DNA of 64,000 bases. Source: Arthrobacter sp. MN05-02. Its GTDB lineage: Bacteria > Actinomycetota > Actinomycetes > Actinomycetales > Micrococcaceae. A program made the position numbers and the translations under genes. The number at the start of each line of letters is the position of its first letter. Position 1 is the stretch's first letter. Location of the stretch: contig AP018697.1 in assembly GCA_004001285.1 (NCBI GenBank), forward strand, positions 2,170,001 to 2,234,000. The letters are read 5' to 3'. Below the pieces are notes generated by a model. It was not told the origin of the DNA, did no database searches, and worked only from the letters and a program-made list of their open reading frames with translations. This document shows positions 16,449 to 25,010 of the stretch, in pieces.

Positions 16449-19400
16449 TTACACGCTGGCGGGCTGCTCCACATAGCGGAGGATCGAGCCCTGGCGGCCC
16501 TTGACGACCTGCAGCTGTGCGCTCACCCGCTGCTTGAGTTCGGGCACGTGGCTGACCAGTCCGACGACGCGCCCGCCGCTCCGCAGTCCCTCGAGCGCGT
16601 CCATGACCTGCTCGAGCGCCTGGTCGTCGAGTGAGCCGAATCCCTCGTCCACGAACAGGGTCTCGATGTCGAGCCCGCCCGCTTCCTGCTGGACGACGTC
16701 GGCGAGACCGAGCGCCAAAGCGAGCGAAGCCATGAACGACTCCCCGCCGGAGAGCGTCGAGGTGTCCCTGCGGTTCCCCGTCCAGCCGTCGATCACGTTC
16801 AGTCCGAGTCCCGAGCGCTTGTTGCCGGCCGTGGCGTCGCTGTGGACCAGCGCGTACCGGCCGTCGGACATCTGCAGCAGCCGCTCCGTCGCGGCGGCCG
16901 CGACCTGCTCGAGGCGTGAGGCGAGGACGTAGGTGGCCAGCGACATCTTGTACAGGTTCTCCCCTCCCCCTCGGGCCGTGTCGGCGACGGCGGCCACCAG
17001 CCGCGCCTGCTCGCGCAGCGGTGCGATCTGCCGCTCGAGGTCGTCGAACTGCCGGGAGTAGGTCTCGAGCTGTGCGACCGAGTGCCCGAGCACCTCGGCA
17101 CTGATTCCGGCCCGCTGTGCGCGCACCCGGAGTTCGTCGGCACCGGCGGCGGCGACGCGCTCGTCCTCGTCGGAGGGCGGCTCCACTCCCTCCTGCTCCT
17201 CTCGAAGGCTCTCCCGGACGGCGCTGTCCTCCCAGGCGCCGGAGAGCCGGTGTCCGCGTGCCTCGTGCTCCTTCACCGCCTCGGCCACCCGGCTGCGTCG
17301 GTCCTCCGGGAGGAGCGCCGCGCGGGCCTCCTCCGACGAGCCGAACGGCGTGCCGTGCAGCGCGTCCTCGACGCGCTGCACGGCGTCTTGCCGGCGGCCG
17401 ACGGCCGAGGTGAGCGCATCCAGGGCATCCCGCACTGCTTCCAGATCGTCGAACGCGCGCTGCACCTCGTCGATGCGGGCCGTCAGCGACGGTGCGTCAC
17501 CCTGGAGTCCGGCGAGTCGTCGCGCCAGCACGTCCACCTGGTCGAGCAGCGACGCCCGTCGTGAGGCGGCGGCGACCCGTTCCTCCCGCAGGGAGTCGCG
17601 CTCGGCACGGATCCGTTCCTCGTCCTCGGTGGCGCGCCGCATGCGCTCCTCGATCGCCGCACACTCGGCGTGGGCCTCCTCGGCGGCCTGAACCTTGGTC
17701 CGCGCTGCGAGGGTGGACGCAGCAGCGTCCTCGGGTGAGAGCTCACCGCCCCGGGCGGCGAGTTCGGCCACGTCGAGGCGCGCGCGGTCCCGGATCTCGC
17801 GGAGGTCCTGCAGCTCCTTCTCAGCCTCGGCCTGGAGGCGTCGTGCAGCCTGTTCCTCCTCCAGGGTGATCCTCTCGCCACCCGGCGACGCCACGGGTGC
17901 CGGATGCTCCATGCTGCCGCACACCGGGCACGGCTCGCCGTCCGCGAGCTGATCGGCGAGTTCCTCGGCAGCCTGTTCCAGCCGCAGCTGCAGCTTCGTG
18001 AGCCAGTCCTCCTTGAGCGCCAGGAAGCGCTCCGACGCGGCGCCGTGCTCGGCGTCCGCCGTACCGAGGCGCAGCTCGGCCGCTTGGTACAGCCGGACCG
18101 TCTCCTCGGCGGCGACGGCAGCGGCGAGGTCCGCGCGCAGGTGGACCAGGCCGTCGGCGGCCAGCCGCAGGGGCGCAACGCTTCCGGCGTCGGCCGCTCG
18201 CTGATGCTGCAGCGCGCTGATCGCCTCGCCGGTCACGGCGAGCCGTTCGTCGAGCCGCCGGACCTCGGCCGTCCGGTCGTCGAGCTCGGACCGCACGTCC
18301 AGTAACCGTTGCTCGTCGGGCAGCGCGGCCCGCAGGACCCCCAGCGCGGAGGAGGACGCCGTGCAGCCGCTGGTGAGGGCGCTCCGCGGGATCCCGTCCT
18401 GGCCGGCGGGATCGACGTCGAGGTAGTCCCGGGCGGCGCCGTTGTCCCTCAGCCGCCGGAGGACCTCGCCGTGCCGGGCTCGTGCGCCCTCCACCTCCAC
18501 GCCTGCCTCGGACTCGAGCTCGAGGAGCGGGGCGAGCCTGCGGGCCTGGTCGTGCAGCTGTGCCCGCTCCATCAGGTCCGAGATCTCCTCGGATCGTGCA
18601 TCGTGGTCCGCCTGCTGCCTCCGCACGTCGCCCAGCGCGGTCCAGCGGGACCGGCGCTGCCTCAGCGCCACCAGCGCGCCGTCCGCGAGCGCACTCCGCT
18701 CCGCGAGCTCGGTGCTCGCCAGGTCTGCCGCGTCCCGGCGGTCGTGGAGGGCTGCGGCGAGGGCCTGCAGCGCCGCGGACCAGCCACCGGAGCTGTCCGG
18801 GTCGATTCCGGTGTCGGCCGGGCTGAGGTCATGGCGCTCGGCCTCGTCGACCGCACGCAGGAACACGTGCCGCTGTTTGCCCTCCTGGTCCGCGAGGTCC
18901 CGCGCGGTGCGATGGCTCTCCTCGGTGAAGAGCCTCTCGAGATCCTCGAACCGCGTGGTCGAGAACAGCCTCTGCAGCAGTTCCCGTCGGGGCTTCGCAT
19001 CGGCCCGGAGGAAGGCCGCGAATTCGCCCTGCGGAAGCATCACGACCTTGGTGAACTGTTCCTTGTCCATGCCGAGGAGGGACTGCAGCTCCAGCCCGGC
19101 CTCGTCGTTGCGCGCCGACTTCTGCACCCACTCGGCGTCCACCCGTTCGCTGAGGAGGGTGCGGGCCTGTTCGGTGGTCGTCCCGTTCCCGCGTCGTGCC
19201 GGCCTGTCCCACGCTGGTGACCGCACCACGCGGAAACGACGGTCCGCGACCGAGAACTCGAGGGACACCTCCGGAGCCACCGATTCCGCGGCGTGGTCGC
19301 TGCGGAGCCTTTTCGCCGCCTGACGGGCGCCGGGGACCGAACCGTAGAGTGCGAAGCACACGGCGTCGAGGACACTCGACTTCCCGGCGCCGGTGGGGCC

Positions 19401-19502
19401 GTTCAGGAGGAACAGGCCCTGGCTGGACAGCGCATCGAAATCGACGCTCTGCCGGTCGGCGAAGGGGCCGAAGGCCTGGATCTCGAGGTGGTGCAGTCTC
19501 AT
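16449..19502 (-). CDS. sbcC: Exonuclease SbcCD, SMC-like ATPase subunit
   Basis: A 1017-residue SMC/Rad50-like protein. The N-terminal ABC half carries Walker A in LLNGPTGAGKSSVLDA (about 34-49) and the Q-loop region VMLPQGEFAAFL; a long Glu/Arg/Ala-rich coiled coil follows, broken near residue 524 by the zinc-hook GEPCPVCGSMEH; the C-terminal half has the signature LSGGESFMASLALAL and Walker B LFVDEGFGSLD (about 952). With SbcD it forms the complex that opens hairpins and trims blocked DNA ends during recombination and replication repair. It starts 9 bases after the sbcD stop, so the pair is one operon. The frame is intact over 3 kb. Confidence 0.97.
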   Translation of the reverse strand: MRLHHLEIQAFGPFADRQSVDFDALSSQGLFLLNGPTGAGKSSVLDAVCFALYGSVPGARQAAKRLRSDHAAESVAPEVSLEFSVADRRFRVVRSPAWDRPARRGNGTTTEQARTLLSERVDAEWVQKSARNDEAGLELQSLLGMDKEQFTKVVMLPQGEFAAFLRADAKPRRELLQRLFSTTRFEDLERLFTEESHRTARDLADQEGKQRHVFLRAVDEAERHDLSPADTGIDPDSSGGWSAALQALAAALHDRRDAADLASTELAERSALADGALVALRQRRSRWTALGDVRRQQADHDARSEEISDLMERAQLHDQARRLAPLLELESEAGVEVEGARARHGEVLRRLRDNGAARDYLDVDPAGQDGIPRSALTSGCTASSSALGVLRAALPDEQRLLDVRSELDDRTAEVRRLDERLAVTGEAISALQHQRAADAGSVAPLRLAADGLVHLRADLAAAVAAEETVRLYQAAELRLGTADAEHGAASERFLALKEDWLTKLQLRLEQAAEELADQLADGEPCPVCGSMEHPAPVASPGGERITLEEEQAARRLQAEAEKELQDLREIRDRARLDVAELAARGGELSPEDAAASTLAARTKVQAAEEAHAECAAIEERMRRATEDEERIRAERDSLREERVAAASRRASLLDQVDVLARRLAGLQGDAPSLTARIDEVQRAFDDLEAVRDALDALTSAVGRRQDAVQRVEDALHGTPFGSSEEARAALLPEDRRSRVAEAVKEHEARGHRLSGAWEDSAVRESLREEQEGVEPPSDEDERVAAAGADELRVRAQRAGISAEVLGHSVAQLETYSRQFDDLERQIAPLREQARLVAAVADTARGGGENLYKMSLATYVLASRLEQVAAAATERLLQMSDGRYALVHSDATAGNKRSGLGLNVIDGWTGNRRDTSTLSGGESFMASLALALGLADVVQQEAGGLDIETLFVDEGFGSLDDQALEQVMDALEGLRSGGRVVGLVSHVPELKQRVSAQLQVVKGRQGSILRYVEQPASV

Positions 19503-19511
19503 GCGGGCGTC

Positions 19512-20675
19512 CTAGCGTTCGTGGGCGAGGCTCAGCGCGGCGTCGACGGTCGAGCGGATGAGCGCATGCTCCTTGGGAGAGGCCTTGCGGCCGCGGACAT
19601 GGTCGAGGAAGCCGCAGCAGATCTCGGCGTCGTCCCGCGCCTCGGCGATCCGCTGGCTGTACGTCCGCGCGTCCTGCCGGTCCCCGCCCTCCGGGGCGAA
19701 GGACAGCACGAGGGTGTCGGGGAACCGTGTCCTCAGGCGCTCCATGGCACGCGCGGGCCGCTCGCGGTCGGTGAGGGTGACGGAGCAGTAGGCGGATTCC
19801 GCCCAGGCGAGGTCGCCGCGTCCCAGCAGTTCGTCGAGGGTGCCGGTGAGCACGGCGAGGCCGCGCGGCGCCGGCCACTCGACGGGCCGGACGGCGCTGA
19901 TGCCGTCCGCGCCGACGTCCAGGAGCCAGGCGCCCTTGTGCTGGTTGGCCTCGGAGAACGAGTACGCGAGGGGCGACCCCGAGTAGCGCACGGTCTCGGA
20001 CAGCTTCTGCCGGCCGTGCAGGTGGCCCAGCGCGCTGTAGTCGAAGCCCTCGAACAGCGCCAGGGGAACGGATCCGAGGCCGCCGATCGCGAGGTCGCGC
20101 TCACTGTCCGAGCCCTCACCTCCGGCAGCGAAGGTATGGGCCATCACGATGGACACCACACGGCGCTCCCTGCTCCGGAGCGCGATGTCCTCGCGCACTC
20201 GGTCGAGGGCGGCGCGTGTCACGGCCGTATGGGTGGTGCCCTCCGCCTGCAGCGCCTCCGCGACGACGCGGGGTTCGAGGTACGGGACGCCGTAGATCGC
20301 GAGTTCGGAGTCCGCCCCGAGCGGCCAGGCCACGGCGGTGCCGATGTCCTCGATGCGGGTGCGCAGGTGGACGCCGCCGCGGGCGAGGATGCGGCCGCCG
20401 AACCCGAGCCGCGTGGCCGAGTCATGGTTCCCGCTGCTGACGACCACCTGGGCGCCCGCGACGGTGAGCCGGTCCAGCGTCTCGTCGAAGAGGGCGACGA
20501 CGTCGACGGCGGGCAGCGCGCGGTCGTAGACGTCGCCCGCCACCAGGACCACGTCGACGGCTTCCTCGCGCACCGTCTTCTCGAGGTTGTCGACGAACAT
20601 CCGCTGGGCGTCGAGGGTCCCGGTGCCGTGGAAGGACCGGCCCAGATGCCAGTCGGACGTATGGAGGATCCGCAT
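19512..20675 (-). CDS. sbcD: Exonuclease SbcCD, nuclease subunit
   Basis: A 387-residue Mre11-type metallophosphoesterase. The five metal-binding motifs are in order: HTSDWHLG (5-12), VAGDVYDR, SSGNHDS, the MAHTFAAGG segment and LGHLHGRQ. The C-terminal third is the capping domain that contacts SbcC. ATG 20675 gives the canonical MRILHTSDWHLG start, preferred over upstream in-frame codons. A TAGCGT box ends 7 bases before it, suggesting a leaderless sbcDC transcript. Confidence 0.97.
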   Translation of the reverse strand: MRILHTSDWHLGRSFHGTGTLDAQRMFVDNLEKTVREEAVDVVLVAGDVYDRALPAVDVVALFDETLDRLTVAGAQVVVSSGNHDSATRLGFGGRILARGGVHLRTRIEDIGTAVAWPLGADSELAIYGVPYLEPRVVAEALQAEGTTHTAVTRAALDRVREDIALRSRERRVVSIVMAHTFAAGGEGSDSERDLAIGGLGSVPLALFEGFDYSALGHLHGRQKLSETVRYSGSPLAYSFSEANQHKGAWLLDVGADGISAVRPVEWPAPRGLAVLTGTLDELLGRGDLAWAESAYCSVTLTDRERPARAMERLRTRFPDTLVLSFAPEGGDRQDARTYSQRIAEARDDAEICCGFLDHVRGRKASPKEHALIRSTVDAALSLAHER

Positions 20676-20682
20676 GGATTTC

Positions 20683-20688
20683 ACGCTA
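20683..20688 (-). promoter_or_regulatory. -10 box, leaderless promoter of sbcDC
   Basis: On the minus strand TAGCGT lies 7 bases upstream of the sbcD ATG with no ribosome site between. Confidence 0.4.
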
Positions 20689-20733
20689 CCGCCGCATGCC
20701 GACATTCAGCGCGCGGCGGGCCCGGGATCCGGG

Positions 20734-21747
20734 TCAGCGCACCGCTCCGCCCGGGGAGTCGTCACCCCGGGAGGCGTCGTGGCCCGTGGAGGGCTGCGCA
20801 TCGAAGAAGGACTCGGCGTCACCGACAGGGCGCTCCGGGCCGCCGGCCTCCGGGCCGTCGTACTGGGAGGTGCCCGGCCGGGCCACGGACTGCACCGCGT
20901 CCTGCTGCGCATCGTGCTGGTGCGCGGTGCCGTCGACAGGAGCAGGCGGCACTGCCGCAACGGTCTCCCCCTCCGTGCGGGACGGGCCGGCATCCAGGCT
21001 GCGGAAGACCAGTCCCGCGATCATGCCACCGACGACCGGGGCGGCCCAGAAGAGCCACAGCTGCTGGAGGGCCCACGGCTCGGCGAAGACGGCCGAGGCG
21101 GTGGAGCGGACGGGATTGACGCCGCCGTTCGTGACGGGCAGGAGGAAGGAGAGCAGTCCGGCGTAGGTGAGGCCGACGGCGAACGGCGCGAGGTCGCGAC
21201 CGCCGCGCTGCGACCTCGCGCCGAGGAAGACCGCGACGAGGAGTGCCGCCGCGACGACCTCCAGCAGGAAGGCGCTGGTCAGCGGGAACTGGGCCGCCGA
21301 GTGCTCGTCGAACCCGTTGGAGGCCGAGCTGAAGAACCCTCCGATGTCGGTGAGCTGCGCGTTGGCGCTCAGGACCAGCCAGATGAGCCCCGATGCGGCG
21401 ACGGCGCCCAGCACCTGGGCCACCAGATAGGGCAGCACGGCTTTCCAATCGGTCCGTCCTGCCACCGCCGATCCGATGGTGATGGCCGGGTTGAAGTGGC
21501 CGCCCGAGACGGAGCCGAACGCGATCATCGCGGCGACGACGGCGAACCCGAAGACGAGGGTGGGCTGAAGCGACGTCTCGGTGGCCAGCATCGTGGCTCC
21601 GAGGCCGACGAGGATGACGAGGAACGAACCGACCCCCTCGGCGACCGAGCGTGCCGCGAGTCCGGATGCGCGCCGGGCGCCGTCGTGCGGGGTGCCGGCG
21701 GGAACGGCGTCCGGGGCGGCGTCCGCCGCGGTCGGGTGATGGGTCAT
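20734..21747 (-). CDS. MIP-family aquaporin / glycerol channel with long C-terminal tail
   Basis: A 337-residue membrane protein with six helices in the range of about 35-255. The first pore motif is canonical (GHFNPAITIG), the second is altered to N-P-V (GGVNPVRSTAS), with the pore Arg kept just after it. Small residues around the selectivity filter fit a water channel of the AqpZ type, but glycerol or ammonia cannot be excluded. An unusual hydrophilic tail of about 80 residues, rich in Gln, Asp, His and Pro, follows the last helix and is probably cytoplasmic. GAAGGA precedes ATG 21747. It is divergent from the ADP-ribosylglycohydrolase-like gene. Confidence 0.88.
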   Translation of the reverse strand: MTHHPTAADAAPDAVPAGTPHDGARRASGLAARSVAEGVGSFLVILVGLGATMLATETSLQPTLVFGFAVVAAMIAFGSVSGGHFNPAITIGSAVAGRTDWKAVLPYLVAQVLGAVAASGLIWLVLSANAQLTDIGGFFSSASNGFDEHSAAQFPLTSAFLLEVVAAALLVAVFLGARSQRGGRDLAPFAVGLTYAGLLSFLLPVTNGGVNPVRSTASAVFAEPWALQQLWLFWAAPVVGGMIAGLVFRSLDAGPSRTEGETVAAVPPAPVDGTAHQHDAQQDAVQSVARPGTSQYDGPEAGGPERPVGDAESFFDAQPSTGHDASRGDDSPGGAVR

Positions 21748-21875
21748 GGCTGCGCAATCCTTCGATCGGTGCTGCGGTGGAACGGTCCGGTCGGTCCGGG
21801 CCGCGGACAAGCCTTCCATCCTAGTCTGCACGGCTGCTGGGAGCACCGGTGGCCTTCATCCGTCCTTCTCCTCCC

Positions 21876-21881
21876 TAGACT
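21876..21881 (+). promoter_or_regulatory. -10 box, leaderless promoter
   Basis: TAGACT ends 6 bases before the GTG start at 21888; no ribosome binding site is present. Confidence 0.55.
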
Positions 21882-21887
21882 GGACGG

Positions 21888-22946
21888 GTGACGACTGACA
21901 GCACCGCCGGTTCCGGCCCCGGGGACACCACGACAGGCACGTACGAGGATCGGGTCCTGGGGTGCCTGCTCGGGACGATGGCCGGGGACGCCTACGGCAT
22001 CCTCACCGCGGCGGGCGACGATCCCGCGACCGCCCTCGACGAGCCGGGAGCGGTGGCCGTCTCCGACGCGACACAGCTCACGCTCTACACCGTGGACGCC
22101 CTCGTGGAGGCACTGGAGTGGGCGAACGACGGCGTCGCCGCCGACGAGACCGCCTGTGTGTGGCTCGCCTACCTCCGCTGGCTCACGCGGCAGGGCGAGC
22201 ACCTGCCGCCGAACGCACCCGTTCCTCCGCCGAGGTGGCTCGACCGGCAGGAGGAGCTGACGGCCGTCCACGACCCCGACGCCGAGACCGTCCGCGCCCT
22301 CCTCACCGGCGACATGGGGACGGCCGCCCGTCCCCTGAACCCCCGGGCGCAGGGACCGGGTGCGCTGATGCGCTCGGCCCCGTTCGGGCTCGTCCCCCGG
22401 ATCCCCGCCAGCATGGTCGAGCGCCTCACGGTCGACGCCGCCGCGCTGACGCACGGTTCGCAGGCCGCCCGGGCCACAGCAGCCCTCCTCAGTGCCGTGA
22501 TCCGCTCGCTCGCGATCGAGGGCACGACCCTGGACGAGGCGGTCGCCACCGCCCGCGCCGGTGAACGGATCGCCGCGGAGGACGCCGGGCACGACGCCGG
22601 CCGCGGGTTGGCCGGCGGAGCGGACACCTCCGGAGCCGGGGCGGACGGCGCGGCAGCCGACGGGGCGACGGCGGCCGGCACGTTCGAGGCGGCGCTGCAG
22701 GCGGTCGTCGAGGGCGCCGACGAGTCCTCGTCGCCGCGGGACCATCTCGTCGCGGCTCTCGGGCATGCGGCGCATGCAGGCAGGCCCGATGCCTCCCCAA
22801 TGGTCGCGGCGTCCCTGGCGGGCGGGATCGTCGGCGCACTGCACGGCACGCGCGCCCTACCGGCCGGCTACCTGACCTCGCCGGGGGTTCCCGCCGTCGT
22901 CCGCTCCATGGCACGGACGCTCCTGTCCGCGACGACCGGTACCTGA
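21888..22946 (+). CDS. ADP-ribosylglycohydrolase-family protein with degenerate metal sites
   Basis: A 352-residue protein with the all-helical ARH fold: an N-terminal LGCLLGTMAGDAYGIL motif, a long helical core, and a C-terminal AASLAGGIVGALHGTRALP helix that matches the family's closing segment. True ARH enzymes bind two Mg ions through a (S/T)-D-D-T motif and a D-x-D-T motif. Here the first reads VSDATQL (second Asp replaced by Ala) and the second region reads RPDASPMVAA with no D-x-D-T. Catalysis of ADP-ribose removal is therefore doubtful; ligand binding or another reaction is possible. An Ala/Gly-rich insertion lies around residues 225-270. It starts at GTG 21888, and its stop abuts the next gene's GTG, so the two are translated together. 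Confidence 0.75.
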   Translation: MTTDSTAGSGPGDTTTGTYEDRVLGCLLGTMAGDAYGILTAAGDDPATALDEPGAVAVSDATQLTLYTVDALVEALEWANDGVAADETACVWLAYLRWLTRQGEHLPPNAPVPPPRWLDRQEELTAVHDPDAETVRALLTGDMGTAARPLNPRAQGPGALMRSAPFGLVPRIPASMVERLTVDAAALTHGSQAARATAALLSAVIRSLAIEGTTLDEAVATARAGERIAAEDAGHDAGRGLAGGADTSGAGADGAAADGATAAGTFEAALQAVVEGADESSSPRDHLVAALGHAAHAGRPDASPMVAASLAGGIVGALHGTRALPAGYLTSPGVPAVVRSMARTLLSATTGT

Positions 22947-23918
22947 GTGCGGCGCCCGACCCGTGACGGCGGCACCGGCCCGACGACGGGCCGGGACGGC
23001 CCGCACTGGAATCCGTCGGCCCTCCCCCGTCTGGACGGCCGGTGCTACCTCGTCACGGGCGCCAACGCCGGTCTCGGCTATTTCGCCTCGGAACAGCTCG
23101 CGGGAGCGGGCGCGAGCGTGGTGCTCGCATCGCGCAGTGAGGACAGGGCGCGACGCGCGATCAGCGCCATCCGGAGCGTCCACCCCGACGCCGACGTCAC
23201 CTTCCAGCTCCTCGATCTCGCGGATCTGGGATCGGTCCGGGCCGCGGCCGCGGCGATCGCGGCCGGTCCGCCGCTGACCGGCCTGCTGGCCAATGCCGGG
23301 GTGGTCGGGTCCCGGGAGGAACGCACGACGGCGGACGGGTTCGAACTCCAGTTCGGCACCAACCATCTGGGCCACTACGCCCTCGTCGCCCTCCTCCTCC
23401 CCGCGCTGACCGACGCCGGGACCAGGGTCGTCCATCTCGGCAGTATCAGCCACCGCTGGGCGCGCCTGACCCCGTCGTTCCTCGAGCCGTCGTCGTACCG
23501 CGGCTCCGCCGCGTACGCGACGTCGAAGCTCGCGGTCACGGCTTTCGGGTTCGAGCTGGCCCGGCGCCTCGACGCGACGGGGAGCGCGGCGACGAGCGTC
23601 GTCGCCCATCCCGGGCTCGCGCTCGGAATGCTCACGCCGGACCGGCAGGGCGTGGCAGCCCGCAAGGACGCGCCCCGGTGGCGGCGGACCGTTCTCGCGC
23701 ACGTGGCGCAGGGGAAGGACGCCGGGGCGTGGCCCCTCGTCCGCGCGACGGCCGATCCCGGGATCAAGAACGGCGCCTACTGCGGTCCCGGGGGCCGGTT
23801 CCAGCTCACGGGACCGCCGGCCCTCGTACGGGCGGAACCGCATGCCCGTGAGCGCAATGCCGCGTCGCGGCTGATCGACCTGTCGGCCCGGCTCACCGGC
23901 ATCCCGCTGCGTCTCTAG
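22947..23918 (+). CDS. Short-chain dehydrogenase/reductase
   Basis: A 323-residue SDR. It has TGANAGLGYFASEQLA (about residues 38-53), the N-A-G motif (GLLANAGVVG), the same N-H-L-G-H-Y segment as the SDR at 5106, catalytic Ser in LGSISHRW and Y-x-x-x-K in YATSKLAV. The region after beta-2 (ASRSEDRAR) suggests NADP(H). A polar N-terminal tail of about 30 residues precedes the fold. It starts directly after the TGA of the ARH-like gene with no gap. Its own stop overlaps the stop of the convergent exonuclease gene. Substrate unknown. Confidence 0.88.
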   Translation: MRRPTRDGGTGPTTGRDGPHWNPSALPRLDGRCYLVTGANAGLGYFASEQLAGAGASVVLASRSEDRARRAISAIRSVHPDADVTFQLLDLADLGSVRAAAAAIAAGPPLTGLLANAGVVGSREERTTADGFELQFGTNHLGHYALVALLLPALTDAGTRVVHLGSISHRWARLTPSFLEPSSYRGSAAYATSKLAVTAFGFELARRLDATGSAATSVVAHPGLALGMLTPDRQGVAARKDAPRWRRTVLAHVAQGKDAGAWPLVRATADPGIKNGAYCGPGGRFQLTGPPALVRAEPHARERNAASRLIDLSARLTGIPLRL

Positions 23919-24916
23919 CCGGCCGCCGGGCTACCGGCGGGCCAGCGGTCGCCGGTCAGCTGCAGGAACTCGGCTTCCGAGAGCACCTCGATGGCCTGGC
24001 CACGCTCGTGGAGTTCCAGCACGCGCCGGGCCTTCCCTGTCACGCGTCCGTTGCGCAGGTCGGAGGCGACGAAGCCGTCCCCGACCACGAGGACGGTGGT
24101 CCGTCGGGTGACGGAGCTCGCCGGTTGCGCGCCGAGGCGGGCTGCCCGTTCCTTGGCCTGCGGCCGCGGGATACCGAGGTTCCCGGTGAAGACGACCGTC
24201 TGTCCGTAGAGCGGGTGGCGCGGATCGGCCTGCGGATTGGCGTGCGGGTTCTCGCCCTCCTCCGGCCAGCCGGACCAGCCCGACGGCGACGAACCGCGCC
24301 CCAGCGCGGTGCGGGTGGCCTTCGACAGCTCGTCGATGCCCGGCGCGTAGGCCTCGGCCCGCGATAGCGGCAGGTCATGACGCCCGAGGACGTCCTCGAC
24401 GGTGCCTGCGTCGTACCGCCGGGCGAGGTCCAACATGATGCCGGCGCACGCCCGCGCATCCTCGACGGCGTCGTGGTGGTTGAGCAGCGGGACCCCGGCG
24501 GCTTCCGCGACGAACGGCAGCGAGTAGGACGGCAGCGAGTAGCTCCTGCGCGAGAGCAGGACGGTGCACGCGTAGTCCCAGGCAGGGCCGGCGAGAGCCG
24601 ACACCTCCAGCGCGGACCGGATGACGCCGAGGTCGAAGGCCGCGTTGTGCGCCACCAGCACGTCGGACCCGATGAAGCCGCCGATCTCGGGGAACAGCTC
24701 GCCGAAGCGGGGGGCGTCCCGGACCATGCCCGAGGTGATGCCGTGGATGGCGATGTTGCGGGAGTCGAAGTGGTCGTGGCCTTCCGGCGGGCGCATCAGC
24801 CAGGACGCCTCCTCGATGATCCGGCCGTCCCGGACCTTCGTCAGGCCGACGGCGCAGGGGGAGCCACGGAAGCCGTTCGCAGTCTCGAAGTCGATGGCCG
24901 TGAATGCGATTCCCAC
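23915..24916 (-). CDS. DEDDh 3'-5' exonuclease with C-terminal BRCT domain
   Basis: A 333-residue protein related to the epsilon proofreading subunit. The exonuclease domain (about 1-175) shows motif I in FTAIDFETANG, motif II in LVAHNAAFDLGVI and motif III in NHHDAVEDARACAGI with the catalytic His. A Pro/Gly-rich linker leads to a BRCT domain (about 235-325) beginning GQTVVFTGNLGIPR, the fold also used by DNA ligase. It probably acts on DNA 3' ends in repair rather than at the replication fork. Starts at GTG 24916 with a TAAACT box 6 bases upstream and no ribosome site. Its stop overlaps the convergent SDR stop. Confidence 0.92.
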   Translation of the reverse strand: MGIAFTAIDFETANGFRGSPCAVGLTKVRDGRIIEEASWLMRPPEGHDHFDSRNIAIHGITSGMVRDAPRFGELFPEIGGFIGSDVLVAHNAAFDLGVIRSALEVSALAGPAWDYACTVLLSRRSYSLPSYSLPFVAEAAGVPLLNHHDAVEDARACAGIMLDLARRYDAGTVEDVLGRHDLPLSRAEAYAPGIDELSKATRTALGRGSSPSGWSGWPEEGENPHANPQADPRHPLYGQTVVFTGNLGIPRPQAKERAARLGAQPASSVTRRTTVLVVGDGFVASDLRNGRVTGKARRVLELHERGQAIEVLSEAEFLQLTGDRWPAGSPAAG

Positions 24917-24922
24917 GCGTCC

Positions 24923-24928
24923 AGTTTA
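24923..24928 (-). promoter_or_regulatory. -10 box, leaderless promoter of the exonuclease gene
   Basis: Minus-strand TAAACT ends exactly 6 bases before the GTG start at 24916. Confidence 0.55.
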
Positions 24929-24999
24929 CCGCCGCTCCCGGTCCCGCCCGTTCACCCGATGTTCACCGGCGGCGGGGTCCGGTCGACGGCCGGGCGTCC

Positions 25000-25005
25000 T
25001 ACGCT
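25000..25005 (+). promoter_or_regulatory. -10 box, leaderless promoter of the HAD gene
   Basis: TACGCT ends 5 bases before ATG 25011. The bases between (GAGGC) could also serve as a weak ribosome site, so the leaderless reading is less certain here. Confidence 0.35.
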
Positions 25006-25010
25006 GAGGC

